Positions 46,601 to 54,837 of a stretch of 64,000 nucleotides of DNA are shown here, in pieces. Made by a program: the position numbers and the translations under genes. How positions within the stretch are numbered: the first letter of the stretch is position 1; the number at the start of each line of letters is the position of its first letter. The stretch is from positions 4,960,001 through 5,024,000 of the forward strand of contig NZ_CP025429.1 in assembly GCF_002848345.1 (NCBI RefSeq), written 5' to 3'. The notes below the pieces were generated by a model that was not told the DNA's origin, did no database searches, and saw only the letters and a list, made by a program, of their open reading frames with translations. The stretch is from Chromobacterium sp. ATCC 53434. GTDB taxonomy: Bacteria > Pseudomonadota > Gammaproteobacteria > Burkholderiales > Chromobacteriaceae.

Positions 46601-47493
46601 ACCGCCGGCTGGTGGTGTCCGGCCAGAGCGAGCTCGCCTTCGTCGGCGGCAAGCTGTCGCTGAGCGGGCGCATCCGCGCCGATCAGGGGCGCGTCGGCCT
46701 GCCGAAGCAGGGGGCGCCGGATCTGGGCTCCGACGTGGTGGTGGTCGGTCGGCCGGCGACCGAGCCGTCGGCGTTCGCCAGCATGCCGCTGACGGTGGCG
46801 CTGGACCTCGATCTGGGCGAGCGCTTCCGCTTCTCCGGCCAGGGCCTTAACGTCGAGTTGTCCGGCCTGGTCCATGTCAGCGCCAATCCGGGCGAGGCGC
46901 CGGCGGCCAAGGGCCAGGTCAAGGTGGAGCGCGGCCGTTACAAGGCCTACGGCCAGGATCTGGACATCACCTTCGGCGCCATCACCTTCAACGGCCCGCT
47001 CGACAATCCGCTGCTGAACGTGCAGGCCAAGCGCCGGCTGTCCCCGGTCGGCGCCGGCGTGGAGGTCAGCGGTTCTGTGGCCGCGCCCAAGGTCAGGCTG
47101 ATCACCGACGAGCCGATGTCGGACAAGGACAAGCTGGCCTGGCTGGTGCTGGGCCGGCCGGCCAGCGGCGACCGCGACAACAGCGATCTGGCGGCCTCGG
47201 CCGGCATGATGCTGGCCGGCTCCTTGAACGACCACCTAGGTCTATTCGACGATCTGGGCGTGTCCAGCCGCAAGGAGAGGACGCTGGCCAACGGCACCGT
47301 TAGCCCGGCCGAGCAGGTGGTGACGGTGGGGCGCCAGCTGACGCGCGAGCTCTACCTCGGCTACGAGTACGGCATCACCAGCGCCGATCAGGCGGTCAAG
47401 CTCGCCTATCAGCTGTCCAAGGGCTGGTCGGTGATTCTGCGCGCCGGCACCGCGATGTCGGCCGAGTCGCGCTACACGCTGCGTTTCGATTGA
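43675..47493 (+). CDS. tamB: translocation and assembly module subunit TamB
   Basis: A 1272-residue inner-membrane-anchored AsmA-like protein spanning the periplasm. The N-terminus has a Pro/Arg-rich cytoplasmic tail and one membrane helix (VLAALALVLALLLAALGWLVASSAG). Long, repetitive beta-sheet-forming sequence follows, with alternating hydrophobic residues, as in lipid-conducting groove proteins. The C-terminal DUF490 domain includes DLDLGERFRFSGQGLNVELSG, GRYKAYGQDLDITFGAITFNG, KDKLAWLVLGRP and a final beta-signal ending RYTLRFD. The tamA-tamB pairing is conserved. Confidence 0.95.
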   Translation: MSEDLKPIPDHPTPEQAPPPPPRRRWRRVLAALALVLALLLAALGWLVASSAGFAWAVKTAAEFSGGRLAVGAVDGSLWRGFVLRDIRVRGGADDVDVESLGLAWRPAALWRGELAIDRLAFGHVRVLSRPQPESPSAPPQAPASLALPLKVSVGELSLASLMLEPAHLSLYRLSAGYRYDGASHRVELRRLDTPWGGARAGLSLAAASPFALSGQLMASGELEQVAVKARLDLSGNLLKPAFAGQMDGQGLSVDLAGALRPFEASAFNRLARLDARVGNINPQAILPGWPKGRLSFAVFAEPDAGQRIKGGLTLVNTEPGPLSAHKLPLSLLVGQFRSDGQALELYDSRAELAGGHIGLSGELTPSRVKLALDLGQLALRQLHAEAPDDVVGGHVGIDGSLAEPRFSAQLKGKLLQADAQAELVGGKQSALLLKKLELSAGGGAVSVNGKLGLAGRQLFELNGKLSRADPSRLRDNLPKGDLNATLKMAGQLAEPMEVGAKLQFAPSRLSGAPLSGNANVLLDARRLKQLMLDLKLADNRLQASGSYGVAGDKLKLAINAPNLALLGPGFAGAVHGQGELAGVPAAPLLDAKLQADRLRLPGGVALQSLQFAGNIKADQASPFRLSLDVAALQAGGLRAEQLHASAGGTRARHELQLDGRFHLNEQSYRLQLAAAGGLTPNKGWQGNVRQLELSGKPALSLLAPAALAIGADGQLKLGATRLALLGGSLNLDDLTRQAGGAFSSRGNARGLKLAELGPWLKLPVEQNLQFDADWSLSPAGSGQLAVWRSGGDVQLPLENGRRAMLGLKTARVELRLDGRQLAFDVNLDSRFAQAQGQGSLPWNGGHIDGRTPLAGSLRASLPALSTFAELAGPGLELGGQLSANLELSGPLAAPQALGQIRGAQLKLADRRTGITLADGSLAARIDGRRLTLQQLRFVSGQGEVNASGSLDLSGIQPDARVTVALQRFSVFDRPNRRLVVSGQSELAFVGGKLSLSGRIRADQGRVGLPKQGAPDLGSDVVVVGRPATEPSAFASMPLTVALDLDLGERFRFSGQGLNVELSGLVHVSANPGEAPAAKGQVKVERGRYKAYGQDLDITFGAITFNGPLDNPLLNVQAKRRLSPVGAGVEVSGSVAAPKVRLITDEPMSDKDKLAWLVLGRPASGDRDNSDLAASAGMMLAGSLNDHLGLFDDLGVSSRKERTLANGTVSPAEQVVTVGRQLTRELYLGYEYGITSADQAVKLAYQLSKGWSVILRAGTAMSAESRYTLRFD

Positions 47494-47550
47494 GCGTCGT
47501 CGGCGGCCGTCCCGACGGGGATGGCCGCGTTGCCGGCCTCGCCTCGCCAA

Positions 47551-47586
47551 ATTGCTATGTTTGTATAGCTATGTAATAATAGCAAT
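47551..47586. promoter_or_regulatory. MarR-type operator and promoter
   Basis: Directly upstream of the marR ATG lie perfect 8-bp arms ATTGCTAT (47551-47558) and ATAGCAAT (47579-47586), flanking an inner palindrome ATAGCTAT (47565-47572). The AT-rich stretch includes TATGTAATAAT, a likely -10 region. The site ends at the start codon, so binding of the regulator should block its own operon. Confidence 0.75.
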
Positions 47587-48060
47587 ATGAACGAGACGAT
47601 TTCCACCGTCGAGGCCACCCGGCTGCGACAACAACTGATGACCATGGTGCGCCGGCTGCGCCGTCAGGCCAGCCAGGACACGCTGCCGTTCGGCCTGCTG
47701 GCGGTGTTGGGCGCGATAGACCGCGCCGGCGGCGACATCACGCCGACCGAATTGGCGCGCAAGGAGAATATGCGCTCCTCCAACCTGGCCAGCGCGCTGC
47801 GCGAACTGGCCGAAGCCGGACTGATACGCCGCAGCGCCGATCCGCGCGACGGCCGCCGCGTCCGCGTCGGCCTGACCGAGGCCGGCCAGGGCGTGTTGCG
47901 CCGCAATCGCCAGCTGCGCGACGGCTGGCTGCAGCGCGGCCTGCAGGGGCTGAGCGCCGACGAGCGCGCCGCGCTGCTGCTGGCCGGCGACGTGCTGGAG
48001 CGGCTGGCCGCCATGGAACTGAGTCTCGCCCCCCATCCGCCGGTAAAGGAACACATATGA
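47587..48060 (+). CDS. MarR family transcriptional regulator
   Basis: A 157-residue winged-helix regulator: RQQLMTMVRRLRRQASQ, PFGLLAVLGAIDRAGGDITPTELARKENMRSSNLASALRELAEAGLIRRSADPRDGRRVRVGLTEAGQ. The wing (DPRDGRRVRV) and recognition helix (SSNLASALREL) are clear. Its stop overlaps the start of the isochorismatase-like gene (ATGA), so it probably represses its own operon through the palindromes just upstream and is released by a small ligand, often a phenolic compound in this family. Confidence 0.92.
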   Translation: MNETISTVEATRLRQQLMTMVRRLRRQASQDTLPFGLLAVLGAIDRAGGDITPTELARKENMRSSNLASALRELAEAGLIRRSADPRDGRRVRVGLTEAGQGVLRRNRQLRDGWLQRGLQGLSADERAALLLAGDVLERLAAMELSLAPHPPVKEHI

Positions 48061-48629
48061 AAACCGCATTGCTGACGCTGGACTACATCAACGACATCGT
48101 CGCGCCGCAAGGCCGCATCGCCCGCTGCGCCGGCCACGTCGCCGCGCGCGGCGCGCTGGCCGCCGCCAACCGCGGCATCGCGCTGGCGCGCGAGCGGCAG
48201 TGGCTGGTGATACACGTCAAGGTGGGTTTCTCGCCGTCCTATGTCGAAATGCCGCAAGGCTCGCCGATTTTCAGCCGCGCCGGCCAGTTCCAGGCGCTGA
48301 ACCTGCAGGGCGAGGGCACGGCCTTCCATCCCGAGCTGGATGTGCGCGCCGAGGACGCCGTGGTGGTCAAGCACCGCGTCAGTCCGTTCTACGCCACCGC
48401 GCTGGAGGCGGTGCTGCGCGCGCACGGCATCGAGCGGCTGGTGGTCGCCGGCGTCAGCAGCACCTGGGCGGTGCAGGCGGCGGCGCGCGACGCGCACGAC
48501 CGCGACTACCGGGTGGCGGTGTTGGAGCCGGCCTGCGCGGCCGCCGACGAGGACGAGCACCGCGCGTCGATGCGGCAACTGGCGGCGATCGCCGACATCG
48601 TGTCGCAGGAGCAACTGGAAGCGCTGTGA
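48057..48629 (+). CDS. isochorismatase-like hydrolase lacking the usual cysteine
   Basis: A 190-residue Rossmann-type protein of the isochorismatase/cysteine-hydrolase superfamily. Asp9 (LLTLDYINDI) and Lys105 (VVVKHRVSPFYAT) are in place. The loop that normally reads GxxTxxCV is GVSSTWAV, with Ala138 where nicotinamidases and related amidases have the nucleophilic Cys. True isochorismatases (EntB, PhzD) also lack this Cys, so the protein could hydrolyse a vinyl ether or be a non-catalytic binder. It overlaps marR and the following membrane gene by 4 and 1 bp. Confidence 0.85.
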   Translation: MKTALLTLDYINDIVAPQGRIARCAGHVAARGALAAANRGIALARERQWLVIHVKVGFSPSYVEMPQGSPIFSRAGQFQALNLQGEGTAFHPELDVRAEDAVVVKHRVSPFYATALEAVLRAHGIERLVVAGVSSTWAVQAAARDAHDRDYRVAVLEPACAAADEDEHRASMRQLAAIADIVSQEQLEAL

Positions 48630-49567
48630 TGGCGATGCTGCGCCGCTTGTGGGCCGAGCACTGCGACGCCTACCTGGCCGCCCGGGTGTCGGCGCTGATC
48701 GCGCCGGCGTTGCTGGCGGCGCTGGCCGGCGGCGGCGAAGCGGCCTTGCAGGGCGGCATGCTGGCGGTGTGTTGCCTGATGGCGATGGAGCGCGGCCGGC
48801 TGGGTCGCCGCGCCGCCGCGCTCCAGGCCGGGCTGGCGCTGGCGGGTTGCCTGGCGCTGGCCTGGCTGTGGCGCTGGCCGGCGGTATTCGCGCTGGCCTG
48901 CGGCGCGGCCGCCGAGATCGGCGGCCGGATGGGCGCGCGGCGGGCGCGTTGGCGCTCCGCCGCCAATTTCACTTTCATTCCCGCCCTCTACCTTGGTTGC
49001 GAGGCCGCGCAGTCCGGCGGTTCTGGCGCGGCCGAGTTGTGGCCGGCCATGCCGTGGCTGGCGGCCGGCGCGCTGGCCGCCTGGCTGCTGCACGCATTGG
49101 CCGGACGTTGCGCGCCGCCGCAGGACAAGCCGGGTGCGGCGCCGCGTGCCGGCGTCGCCTTCGCCTGCGTCGGCCTGCTGGCCTGGCTGGCCGCGCACTT
49201 CCAGCTGCCCTGCGGCCAATGGCTGGTCTGGTCCGGGGCCAGCGTCTGCGTCGGCGGCCTGTCCGCGATACGCGACAAATGCTGGCAGCGCTGCAGCGGC
49301 GCCCTGCTGGGCGTGCCGGCCGGCATGCTGCTGGCGCTCGCGCTGCAGCCTTCTCCCGAATCCTCGATGTCGCTGGGCGCGGCGGCGATGCTGACGCTGG
49401 CGCTGTTCCGCGCCTATAGACCGGGCTTCGCCGCGCGCAGCGCGCTGGCGGCCGCCCATCTGAGTCTGATCGGCGGCGTGGCGGCGTGGCGTCTGTTCGA
49501 TGTCGGCCTGGCGGCGGCGCTGGTGCTGGCGACGCTGGCCGCCGGCCAGTGGCTGGCGGCGCGCTAG
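48629..49567 (+). CDS. polytopic membrane protein, possibly FUSC-like
   Basis: A 312-residue protein with about ten hydrophobic segments in two similar halves. The second half contains LSAIRDKCWQRCSGALLGVPAGMLLALAL, which resembles the motif of FUSC/aromatic-acid exporter proteins; the first half has LMAMERGRLGRRAAALQAGLALAG in the matching place. It lacks the large cytoplasmic domain of AaeB. The start overlaps the previous stop by one base (TGATG), so it is the third gene of the marR operon; an export role for the regulator's ligand is plausible but inferred. Confidence 0.65.
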   Translation: MAMLRRLWAEHCDAYLAARVSALIAPALLAALAGGGEAALQGGMLAVCCLMAMERGRLGRRAAALQAGLALAGCLALAWLWRWPAVFALACGAAAEIGGRMGARRARWRSAANFTFIPALYLGCEAAQSGGSGAAELWPAMPWLAAGALAAWLLHALAGRCAPPQDKPGAAPRAGVAFACVGLLAWLAAHFQLPCGQWLVWSGASVCVGGLSAIRDKCWQRCSGALLGVPAGMLLALALQPSPESSMSLGAAAMLTLALFRAYRPGFAARSALAAAHLSLIGGVAAWRLFDVGLAAALVLATLAAGQWLAAR

Positions 49568-49583
49568 CCGGAGCAGAGGGCGC

Positions 49584-52500
49584 TCAGGCCGGCTCTGACT
49601 GCTGTTGCTCCAGTCGCCGCGTCATCATGTCCTCGGCCAGCGGCGATCCCAGCAGATAACCCTGCATCGCTTCGCAGCCCAGGCCTTTCAGGAAGCGCTG
49701 CTGGCTTTCGCTCTCGACGCCCTCGGCCAGCGTTTCCATGCCCAGCGCGCCGGCCAGATGGACGATGGCGCTGACGATGGCGGCGTTCTCCTCGTCGCCG
49801 GGCAGGTCGCTGATGAAGGAGCGGTCTATCTTCACCGTGTCCGGCGCGAAGCGCTTCAGGTAGGCCAGGCTGGAATAGCCGGTACCGAAGTCGTCGACCG
49901 ACAGCCTGACGCCCATCGCCTTGATCACCGCCAGCTGGCGCGAGGCGAGGTCGGCGTCTGACATCAGCGTGCTCTCGGTCACTTCCAGCTCCAGGCAGTG
50001 GCCGGGCAGCGCGTGCTTCTGCAGCGCGTCGCGGACGTCGTCGATGAAGTCGTGGCGCATCAGCTGGTGGGCGGAGACGTTGACCGCGACGCGGATCGGC
50101 CCGAGGCCGGCCCGCAGCCAGCGGCTGGCCTGCTCGCAGGCCTGGTTCAGCACCCAGCGGCCCAGCGGCACGATCAGGCCGGTATCCTCGGCCACCGGGA
50201 TGAAGCGGCCGGGCATGATCAGGCCCTCGTCCGGATCGCGCCAGCGCAGCAGCGCTTCGCAGCCCAGCAAGCGCTGTCCGGCCATGTCGTATTGCGGCTG
50301 GTAGACCAGGTACAGCTGCTCTTGCTCCATCGCCCGGCGCAGCCGGTTTTCCATCAGCAGCCGCTCCGCCACCTGGGCGTTCATTTCGCGGGCGTAGAAG
50401 CGGAAGGTGTTCCGGCCGTGCGCCTTGGCGTGGTACATCGCCAGATCGGCGTTCATCAGCAGGGTCTGAATGTCGCTGCCGTCGTCCGGCATCAGGCTGA
50501 TGCCTATGCTGCAGCCGACCACCAGCGCATGCTCGCCGATCTGGAACGGCTGCTGCATCGTGCGCAATATGCGCTCGGCGATCTGCGCCGCTTCGCCCGG
50601 CTGGTTGATCGCCGGCAGGATCAGCACGAATTCGTCGCCGCCGGTGCGGCCTACGGTGTCCAGGCCGCGCACCGAGCCGGCCAGCCGGCGCGCCACTTCT
50701 TTCAGCAGCTCGTCGCCGGCGCTGTGGCCCAGCGTGTCGTTGATGTTCTTGAAATGGTCCAGGTCGACGAAGAGCACCGCCAGCTGATTGTGCTGCAGCT
50801 CGGCCTGGCGTATCGCCTGGTGCAGCCTGTCGTTGACCAGCACGCGGTTCGGCAGGTCGGTCAGCGCGTCGTATTCGGCCATGTGCTGGACCCGCGCCTC
50901 CTGTTCCTTGCGCTCGGAGATGTCGGTGAACAGCGCGACGAAGTGGCTGACCGCGCCCTGGGCGTCCTGCAGCACGCTGATATTGACCCAGCACGGGAAG
51001 TGCTCGCCGTTCTTGCGCTGGTTCCAGATCTCGCCGGACCACTGGCCGCGCTGGCCAAGCGCCAGCCACATCTGTTGGAAGAAGGCCGGATCGTGGCGGC
51101 CGGAGAACAGCAGCGACGGCTTGCGCCCCAGCACCTCGCCCTCGGCATAGCCGGTGATGTGGCAGAAGGCGCGGTTGACGGTCAGGATGCGGTTGTCCGG
51201 ATCGGAGATCAGGATGGCCTCGTTGCTGGATTCGAAGACCTGGGCCGCCAGCCGCAGCTGGCGCTCGGTCTGGCGGCGGCCGCTGATGTCGCGCGCGGTC
51301 GCGCACAGATAGCGCTCGCCCTCGTACTGCAGCTGGTTGACGGTGACTTCCAGGTAGCGCTCGGCCTCGGCCTCGCCGTGGCGGGTCTCGAAGGTCAGCG
51401 GAAAGGCGCCGGGCGGATGGAGGAAGAGCCGCGGCGCCAGCCCGGGCAACTGCCGCAGCGCCAGATTGCAATACACCGTCTCGCCGCGGCGGTTCTGCAG
51501 CGCCACCATGTCGGTGGCGTTGTCGATCATGAAGTGGCTGAGCTTCAACTCGCGCGCCTGTTCCTTCAGCGACAGATGGCTCTGCGCCAGATCGTGCTGA
51601 TAGCGCCTGACCAGCGCGCCGACCCAGCGGACGAAATACCAGCAGAACAGTCCGGCGCACAGCATCGCCACCAGCGTCATGCCCAGCGTGGTGACGATGC
51701 GTTCCGCCAACCGGCCGCGCAGCCGCTGCGCGGCGCGCAGGCCGTCGTCCTGTATCGCCTGCACCCGCAGGCTGGTGACCAGGGTCCAGTCCCAGCCCGG
51801 CAGCTGCCTGGCGTAGGCGAGGTAGGTTTCGGCGGGCAGGCCGGTCTCGTCCTGGCGGGCGTACTCGACGAAGCCGCCGCGCCGTCCCTGCTGGATCAGT
51901 TGCAGCATGCGCGCGCGTTCGGCCGCCGGCAGCGCGCGGTAGGAGCGGCCCACCAGCGACGGCCGGCCCGGCGACAGCCGGATGATGCCCTGGCGGTCTA
52001 TGATGGTCATCTCGCCGCCGCCCGGCGACAGCCGCATCCGCGCCAGCGTGTCCAGTCCCTGTTGCTGCAGCGCGGCCTCGACGTTGCTGATGTATTCGCC
52101 GCTGCCTATCAGCCAGCGGTAATGGGGGAAGCGGCGGGCATAGGTGATCTTGTCGTCCATCTGCGCGCTGCCGGGCAGATACCAGCGATAGGAGGAGAAG
52201 CCGCGGCCGTCGGGGCCGGCCACCGAGTCGAGCAGGTTCTGCATGATGCGGCGGCCGCGGTCGTCGCGGTTGTCCAGCAGCGACCGGCCTTCGCGCTCAG
52301 GCGCGGTCGGCAGCAGCACGCAGCGGCCGTCCAGCGTGTCGATGAAGAAGTAGCCGCGGCCATCGAAATAGCGCAGCGGACGCAAGGCTTCGGCGATCAG
52401 CCGCTGCGTCCGCGCAGGGCCCAGCCGCGCATGCTCGCGGCGCCAGATGGCGTCGGCCAGGCTCCAGGCCTGGTCCACCTGCTCGCGCAGCTGGTGGCGC

Positions 52501-52742
52501 ATGGTATCGTTGGTGCGCTCGCGCAAGGCCGCCAGCAGCAGCGCGGCGTGGTCGGTGTAGCCTTGCAGGTTGTCGCGCGCGCGCGCGGCGGCTTCCTGCT
52601 CGATGTTTTGTCGTCCCGACTGGAAGTCGTGCCAGCTCATCATCAGGAAATAGCTGGCCAGCGTGAGGGCCAGCGCAAACACGATGGCCAGGGTGCCGAA
52701 CAGTTGCAAGCGCGACAGCCTGGCTTGGTTCAACTCCATCAC
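49584..52742 (-). CDS. membrane Cache-PAS-GGDEF-EAL protein
   Basis: A 1052-residue c-di-GMP signalling protein. Order: membrane helix (about 15-35), periplasmic Cache sensor (about 36-345, with YFDGRGYFFIDTLDGRCVLLP typical of single-Cache), a second helix (ERIVTTLGMTLVAMLCAGLFCWYFV), and two PAS domains (SHFMIDNATDMVALQ..., QVFESSNEAILISDPDNRILTVNRAFCHITGY...). GGDEF (RTGGDEFVLIL with RxxD I-site before it) and EAL (LLGCEALLRWRDP, DDFGTGYSSLAYLKRF) follow. Both catalytic motifs are intact, so it may make or break c-di-GMP. A second ATG is at 52739. Confidence 0.93.
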   Translation of the reverse strand: MMELNQARLSRLQLFGTLAIVFALALTLASYFLMMSWHDFQSGRQNIEQEAAARARDNLQGYTDHAALLLAALRERTNDTMRHQLREQVDQAWSLADAIWRREHARLGPARTQRLIAEALRPLRYFDGRGYFFIDTLDGRCVLLPTAPEREGRSLLDNRDDRGRRIMQNLLDSVAGPDGRGFSSYRWYLPGSAQMDDKITYARRFPHYRWLIGSGEYISNVEAALQQQGLDTLARMRLSPGGGEMTIIDRQGIIRLSPGRPSLVGRSYRALPAAERARMLQLIQQGRRGGFVEYARQDETGLPAETYLAYARQLPGWDWTLVTSLRVQAIQDDGLRAAQRLRGRLAERIVTTLGMTLVAMLCAGLFCWYFVRWVGALVRRYQHDLAQSHLSLKEQARELKLSHFMIDNATDMVALQNRRGETVYCNLALRQLPGLAPRLFLHPPGAFPLTFETRHGEAEAERYLEVTVNQLQYEGERYLCATARDISGRRQTERQLRLAAQVFESSNEAILISDPDNRILTVNRAFCHITGYAEGEVLGRKPSLLFSGRHDPAFFQQMWLALGQRGQWSGEIWNQRKNGEHFPCWVNISVLQDAQGAVSHFVALFTDISERKEQEARVQHMAEYDALTDLPNRVLVNDRLHQAIRQAELQHNQLAVLFVDLDHFKNINDTLGHSAGDELLKEVARRLAGSVRGLDTVGRTGGDEFVLILPAINQPGEAAQIAERILRTMQQPFQIGEHALVVGCSIGISLMPDDGSDIQTLLMNADLAMYHAKAHGRNTFRFYAREMNAQVAERLLMENRLRRAMEQEQLYLVYQPQYDMAGQRLLGCEALLRWRDPDEGLIMPGRFIPVAEDTGLIVPLGRWVLNQACEQASRWLRAGLGPIRVAVNVSAHQLMRHDFIDDVRDALQKHALPGHCLELEVTESTLMSDADLASRQLAVIKAMGVRLSVDDFGTGYSSLAYLKRFAPDTVKIDRSFISDLPGDEENAAIVSAIVHLAGALGMETLAEGVESESQQRFLKGLGCEAMQGYLLGSPLAEDMMTRRLEQQQSEPA

Positions 52743-52830
52743 GGTCTCGGGACTTCGAAAAGGGATGGCCAGTATACGGGATTATCCTGAATGTCATGAA
52801 AAATTGTCGGGCGAGCTGATCGAATTTCCG

Positions 52831-52837
52831 TTAAAAT
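52831..52837 (+). promoter_or_regulatory. candidate -10 box of rnpB
   Basis: TTAAAAT seven bases before the first nucleotide of the mature RNase P RNA, in the gap to the divergent GGDEF-EAL gene. Confidence 0.5.
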
Positions 52838-52844
52838 CGCGCCC

Positions 52845-53293
52845 GGAAGTCAGTCAGACAATCGCCGCGCCCGCGAGGGCGGGGAGGAAAGTCCGGGCTC
52901 CGCAGAGCAGGATGCCGGCTAACGGCCGGGCGCCGAGAGGCGACGGAAAGTGGAACAGAGAGCGGAACCGCCGATGGCCGGACCGGAGGACCGAAAGGTC
53001 GGACGGTCTTCATTCAGACAGGGCAACCTGGCTGGACGGCACAGGCAAGGGTGAAAAGGTGTACCGGGAGGCGAGAGCCGGCCTGGACGAGCGGGGCGAC
53101 CCGCTCGCGGTAAGAGCGCACCGCGGACGTGGCGACACGGACGGCAGGCTAAACCCCATCCGGAGCAAGACCAAATAGGGGGGCGCCAACGTGGCTCGCG
53201 TTGTCCCCGGGTAGGTTGCTTGAGCCTGTCGGTAACGGCAGGCCTAGAGGAATGATTGTCCAACGACAGAACCCGGCTTATCGACTGACTTCC
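52845..53293 (+). ncRNA. rnpB: RNase P RNA (class A)
   Basis: The catalytic RNA that trims tRNA 5' ends. The 5' end GGAAGTCAGTC is exactly complementary to the 3' end GACTGACTTCC (helix P1). The conserved blocks are present in order: GAGGAAAGTCCGGGCTCC near the start, ACAGGCAAGGGTGAAAAGGTG, GCGGTAAGAGCGCACCGCG, GCAGGCTAAACCCCATCCGGAGCAAGACCAAATAG and AGAGGAATGATTGTCC...ACAGAACCCGGCTTAT. The length is normal for type A. A short stem (AGCCGA/TCGGCT, 53303-53320) follows it. Confidence 0.98.
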
Positions 53294-53419
53294 ACCTCTC
53301 CCAGCCGATTATTTTCGGCTATCGATGCTGCCTAAAAAATAAGCAAAAATTTTTCCCGTTCGCGGCGAATCGCTATACAATACCGACCCTTCCCAGTCAT
53401 TACCTGTAATTTATTTGTC

Positions 53420-54478
53420 ATGCAGATAGGACCGTACCAACTGAAAAACCGGCTGATCGTGGCACCGATGGCCGGGGTGACGGACAGGCCGTTCCGCATG
53501 CTGTGCAAACGGCTGGGGGCCGGGATGGCGGTGTCGGAGATGATCACCGCCAACAAGGCGCTGTGGACCACGACCAAGACGCTGCGCCGGGCCGATCACG
53601 AGGGCGAGGTCGAACCGATCGTCGTGCAGATCGCCGGCGGCGAGCCGTCCATGCTGGCCGAGGCGGCCAGGCTCAATGTCGAGCACGGCGCGCAGATCAT
53701 AGACATCAATATGGGGTGTCCGGCGAAGAAGGTATGCAATGTGGCGGCCGGCTCGGCGCTGTTGCGTGACCTGGACAACGTCGGCCGCATCCTGGAAGCG
53801 GTGGTGAAGGCCGTCGATGTGCCGGTGACCTTGAAGACCCGCACCGGCTGGAGCCGCGAGCTGAAGACGGCGCTGACGGTGGCGAAGATGGCCGAGGAGG
53901 CCGGCATCGCCGCGCTGGCGCTGCATGGCCGCACCCGCGAGGACATGTACCGCGGCGAGGCCGAGTACGACACGATACGCGCGGTCAAGCAGGCGGTGTC
54001 CATCCCGGTGGTGGCCAATGGCGACATCGATTCACCGGCCAAGGCGCGCCGCGTCCTGGAGTACACCGGCGCCGACGCCATCATGATAGGCCGCGCGGCG
54101 CAGGGCCGGCCGTGGATCTTCCGCGAGATCCAGCACTATCTGGAGACCGGCGAGGAGCTGCCGCCGCCGACCGTCGGCGAGATCCGCGAATTGATGCTGG
54201 GCCATCTGGACGAGTTGTACCATTTCTACGGCGAGTATTCGGGCTGTCGCATCGCCCGCAAGCACATCGCCTGGTATACGAAGGGGCTGGCCGGCGGCAA
54301 CGCCTTCCGCCAGCAGATGTACCGGCTGGAAAGCACCGACGAGCAGCGCCGGGCGGTCGGCGAGTATTTCGGTCGGCTGGGCGGGATGGACGATCGTCTA
54401 AGCTACGTAGTCGAGGATGAGGACAGGATGGATCGCGGCGGCGAAGCCGGCGCGGAGGGAGAGGCGGGCTGCGGCTGA
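53420..54478 (+). CDS. dusB: tRNA dihydrouridine synthase DusB
   Basis: A 352-residue FMN enzyme reducing uridine at position 17 of tRNA. It shows VAPMAGVTDRPFRMLCKRLGAGMAVSEMITA, the active-site Cys region IIDINMGCPAKKVCNVAAGSALLRDL, ALHGRTREDMYRGEAEYDTIR and NGDIDSPAKARRVLEYTGADAIMIGRAAQGRPWIF. It is followed by fis, as in enterobacteria and other Proteobacteria. A charged Gly/Glu-rich tail (residues about 330-352) extends beyond the conserved part. Confidence 0.95.
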   Translation: MQIGPYQLKNRLIVAPMAGVTDRPFRMLCKRLGAGMAVSEMITANKALWTTTKTLRRADHEGEVEPIVVQIAGGEPSMLAEAARLNVEHGAQIIDINMGCPAKKVCNVAAGSALLRDLDNVGRILEAVVKAVDVPVTLKTRTGWSRELKTALTVAKMAEEAGIAALALHGRTREDMYRGEAEYDTIRAVKQAVSIPVVANGDIDSPAKARRVLEYTGADAIMIGRAAQGRPWIFREIQHYLETGEELPPPTVGEIRELMLGHLDELYHFYGEYSGCRIARKHIAWYTKGLAGGNAFRQQMYRLESTDEQRRAVGEYFGRLGGMDDRLSYVVEDEDRMDRGGEAGAEGEAGCG

Positions 54479-54528
54479 CGCGCGCCGGCTTTCCGGGGAC
54501 CCAAGATATCTGGACACCAAATAACAAT

Positions 54529-54765
54529 ATGCAAAACAACGATCACATCTCGCACTCGGTGCGGCTGGCGATGGAGCAGTATTTCCGCGACCTGGACGGC
54601 GAGGCGCCGTCGGCGATCTACGACATGGTGCTCGCCTGTGTCGAGAAGCCGCTGCTGGAGGTGGTGCTGATACACACGCAGGGAAACCAGACCAGGGCGG
54701 CGGAGTTGCTGGGATTGAACCGCAACACGCTGCGCAAGAAGATGAAGTCGTATGATTTGATTTGA
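54529..54765 (+). CDS. fis: nucleoid-associated protein Fis
   Basis: A 78-residue DNA-bending regulator. The dimerisation helices (AIYDMVLACVEKPLLEVVLIHTQG) are followed by the C-terminal helix-turn-helix NQTRAAELLGLNRNTLRKKMKSYDL. It is shorter at the N-terminus than E. coli Fis and may lack part of the beta-hairpin arms used to activate Hin and Gin, as is usual outside enterobacteria. It lies 50 bp after dusB and ends at a strong terminator. Confidence 0.96.
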   Translation: MQNNDHISHSVRLAMEQYFRDLDGEAPSAIYDMVLACVEKPLLEVVLIHTQGNQTRAAELLGLNRNTLRKKMKSYDLI

Positions 54766-54770
54766 AGATA

Positions 54771-54806
54771 ACCGGCCACACCGTAACAGGGTGGCCGGTT
54801 TTTTTT
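54771..54806 (+). terminator. intrinsic terminator after fis
   Basis: A 9-bp stem (ACCGGCCAC/GTGGCCGGT) with an 11-base loop and eight T's. It separates dusB-fis from purH. Confidence 0.93.
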
Positions 54807-54837
54807 GTGTTTATCCATAGTCAAAGCGGTAGAGAAC

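Noticed and set aside
54118..54420. Possible extra gene overlapping the dusB 3' end in another frame
   Set aside because: The frame is Arg-rich and lies entirely within dusB, whose own motifs continue through the region.
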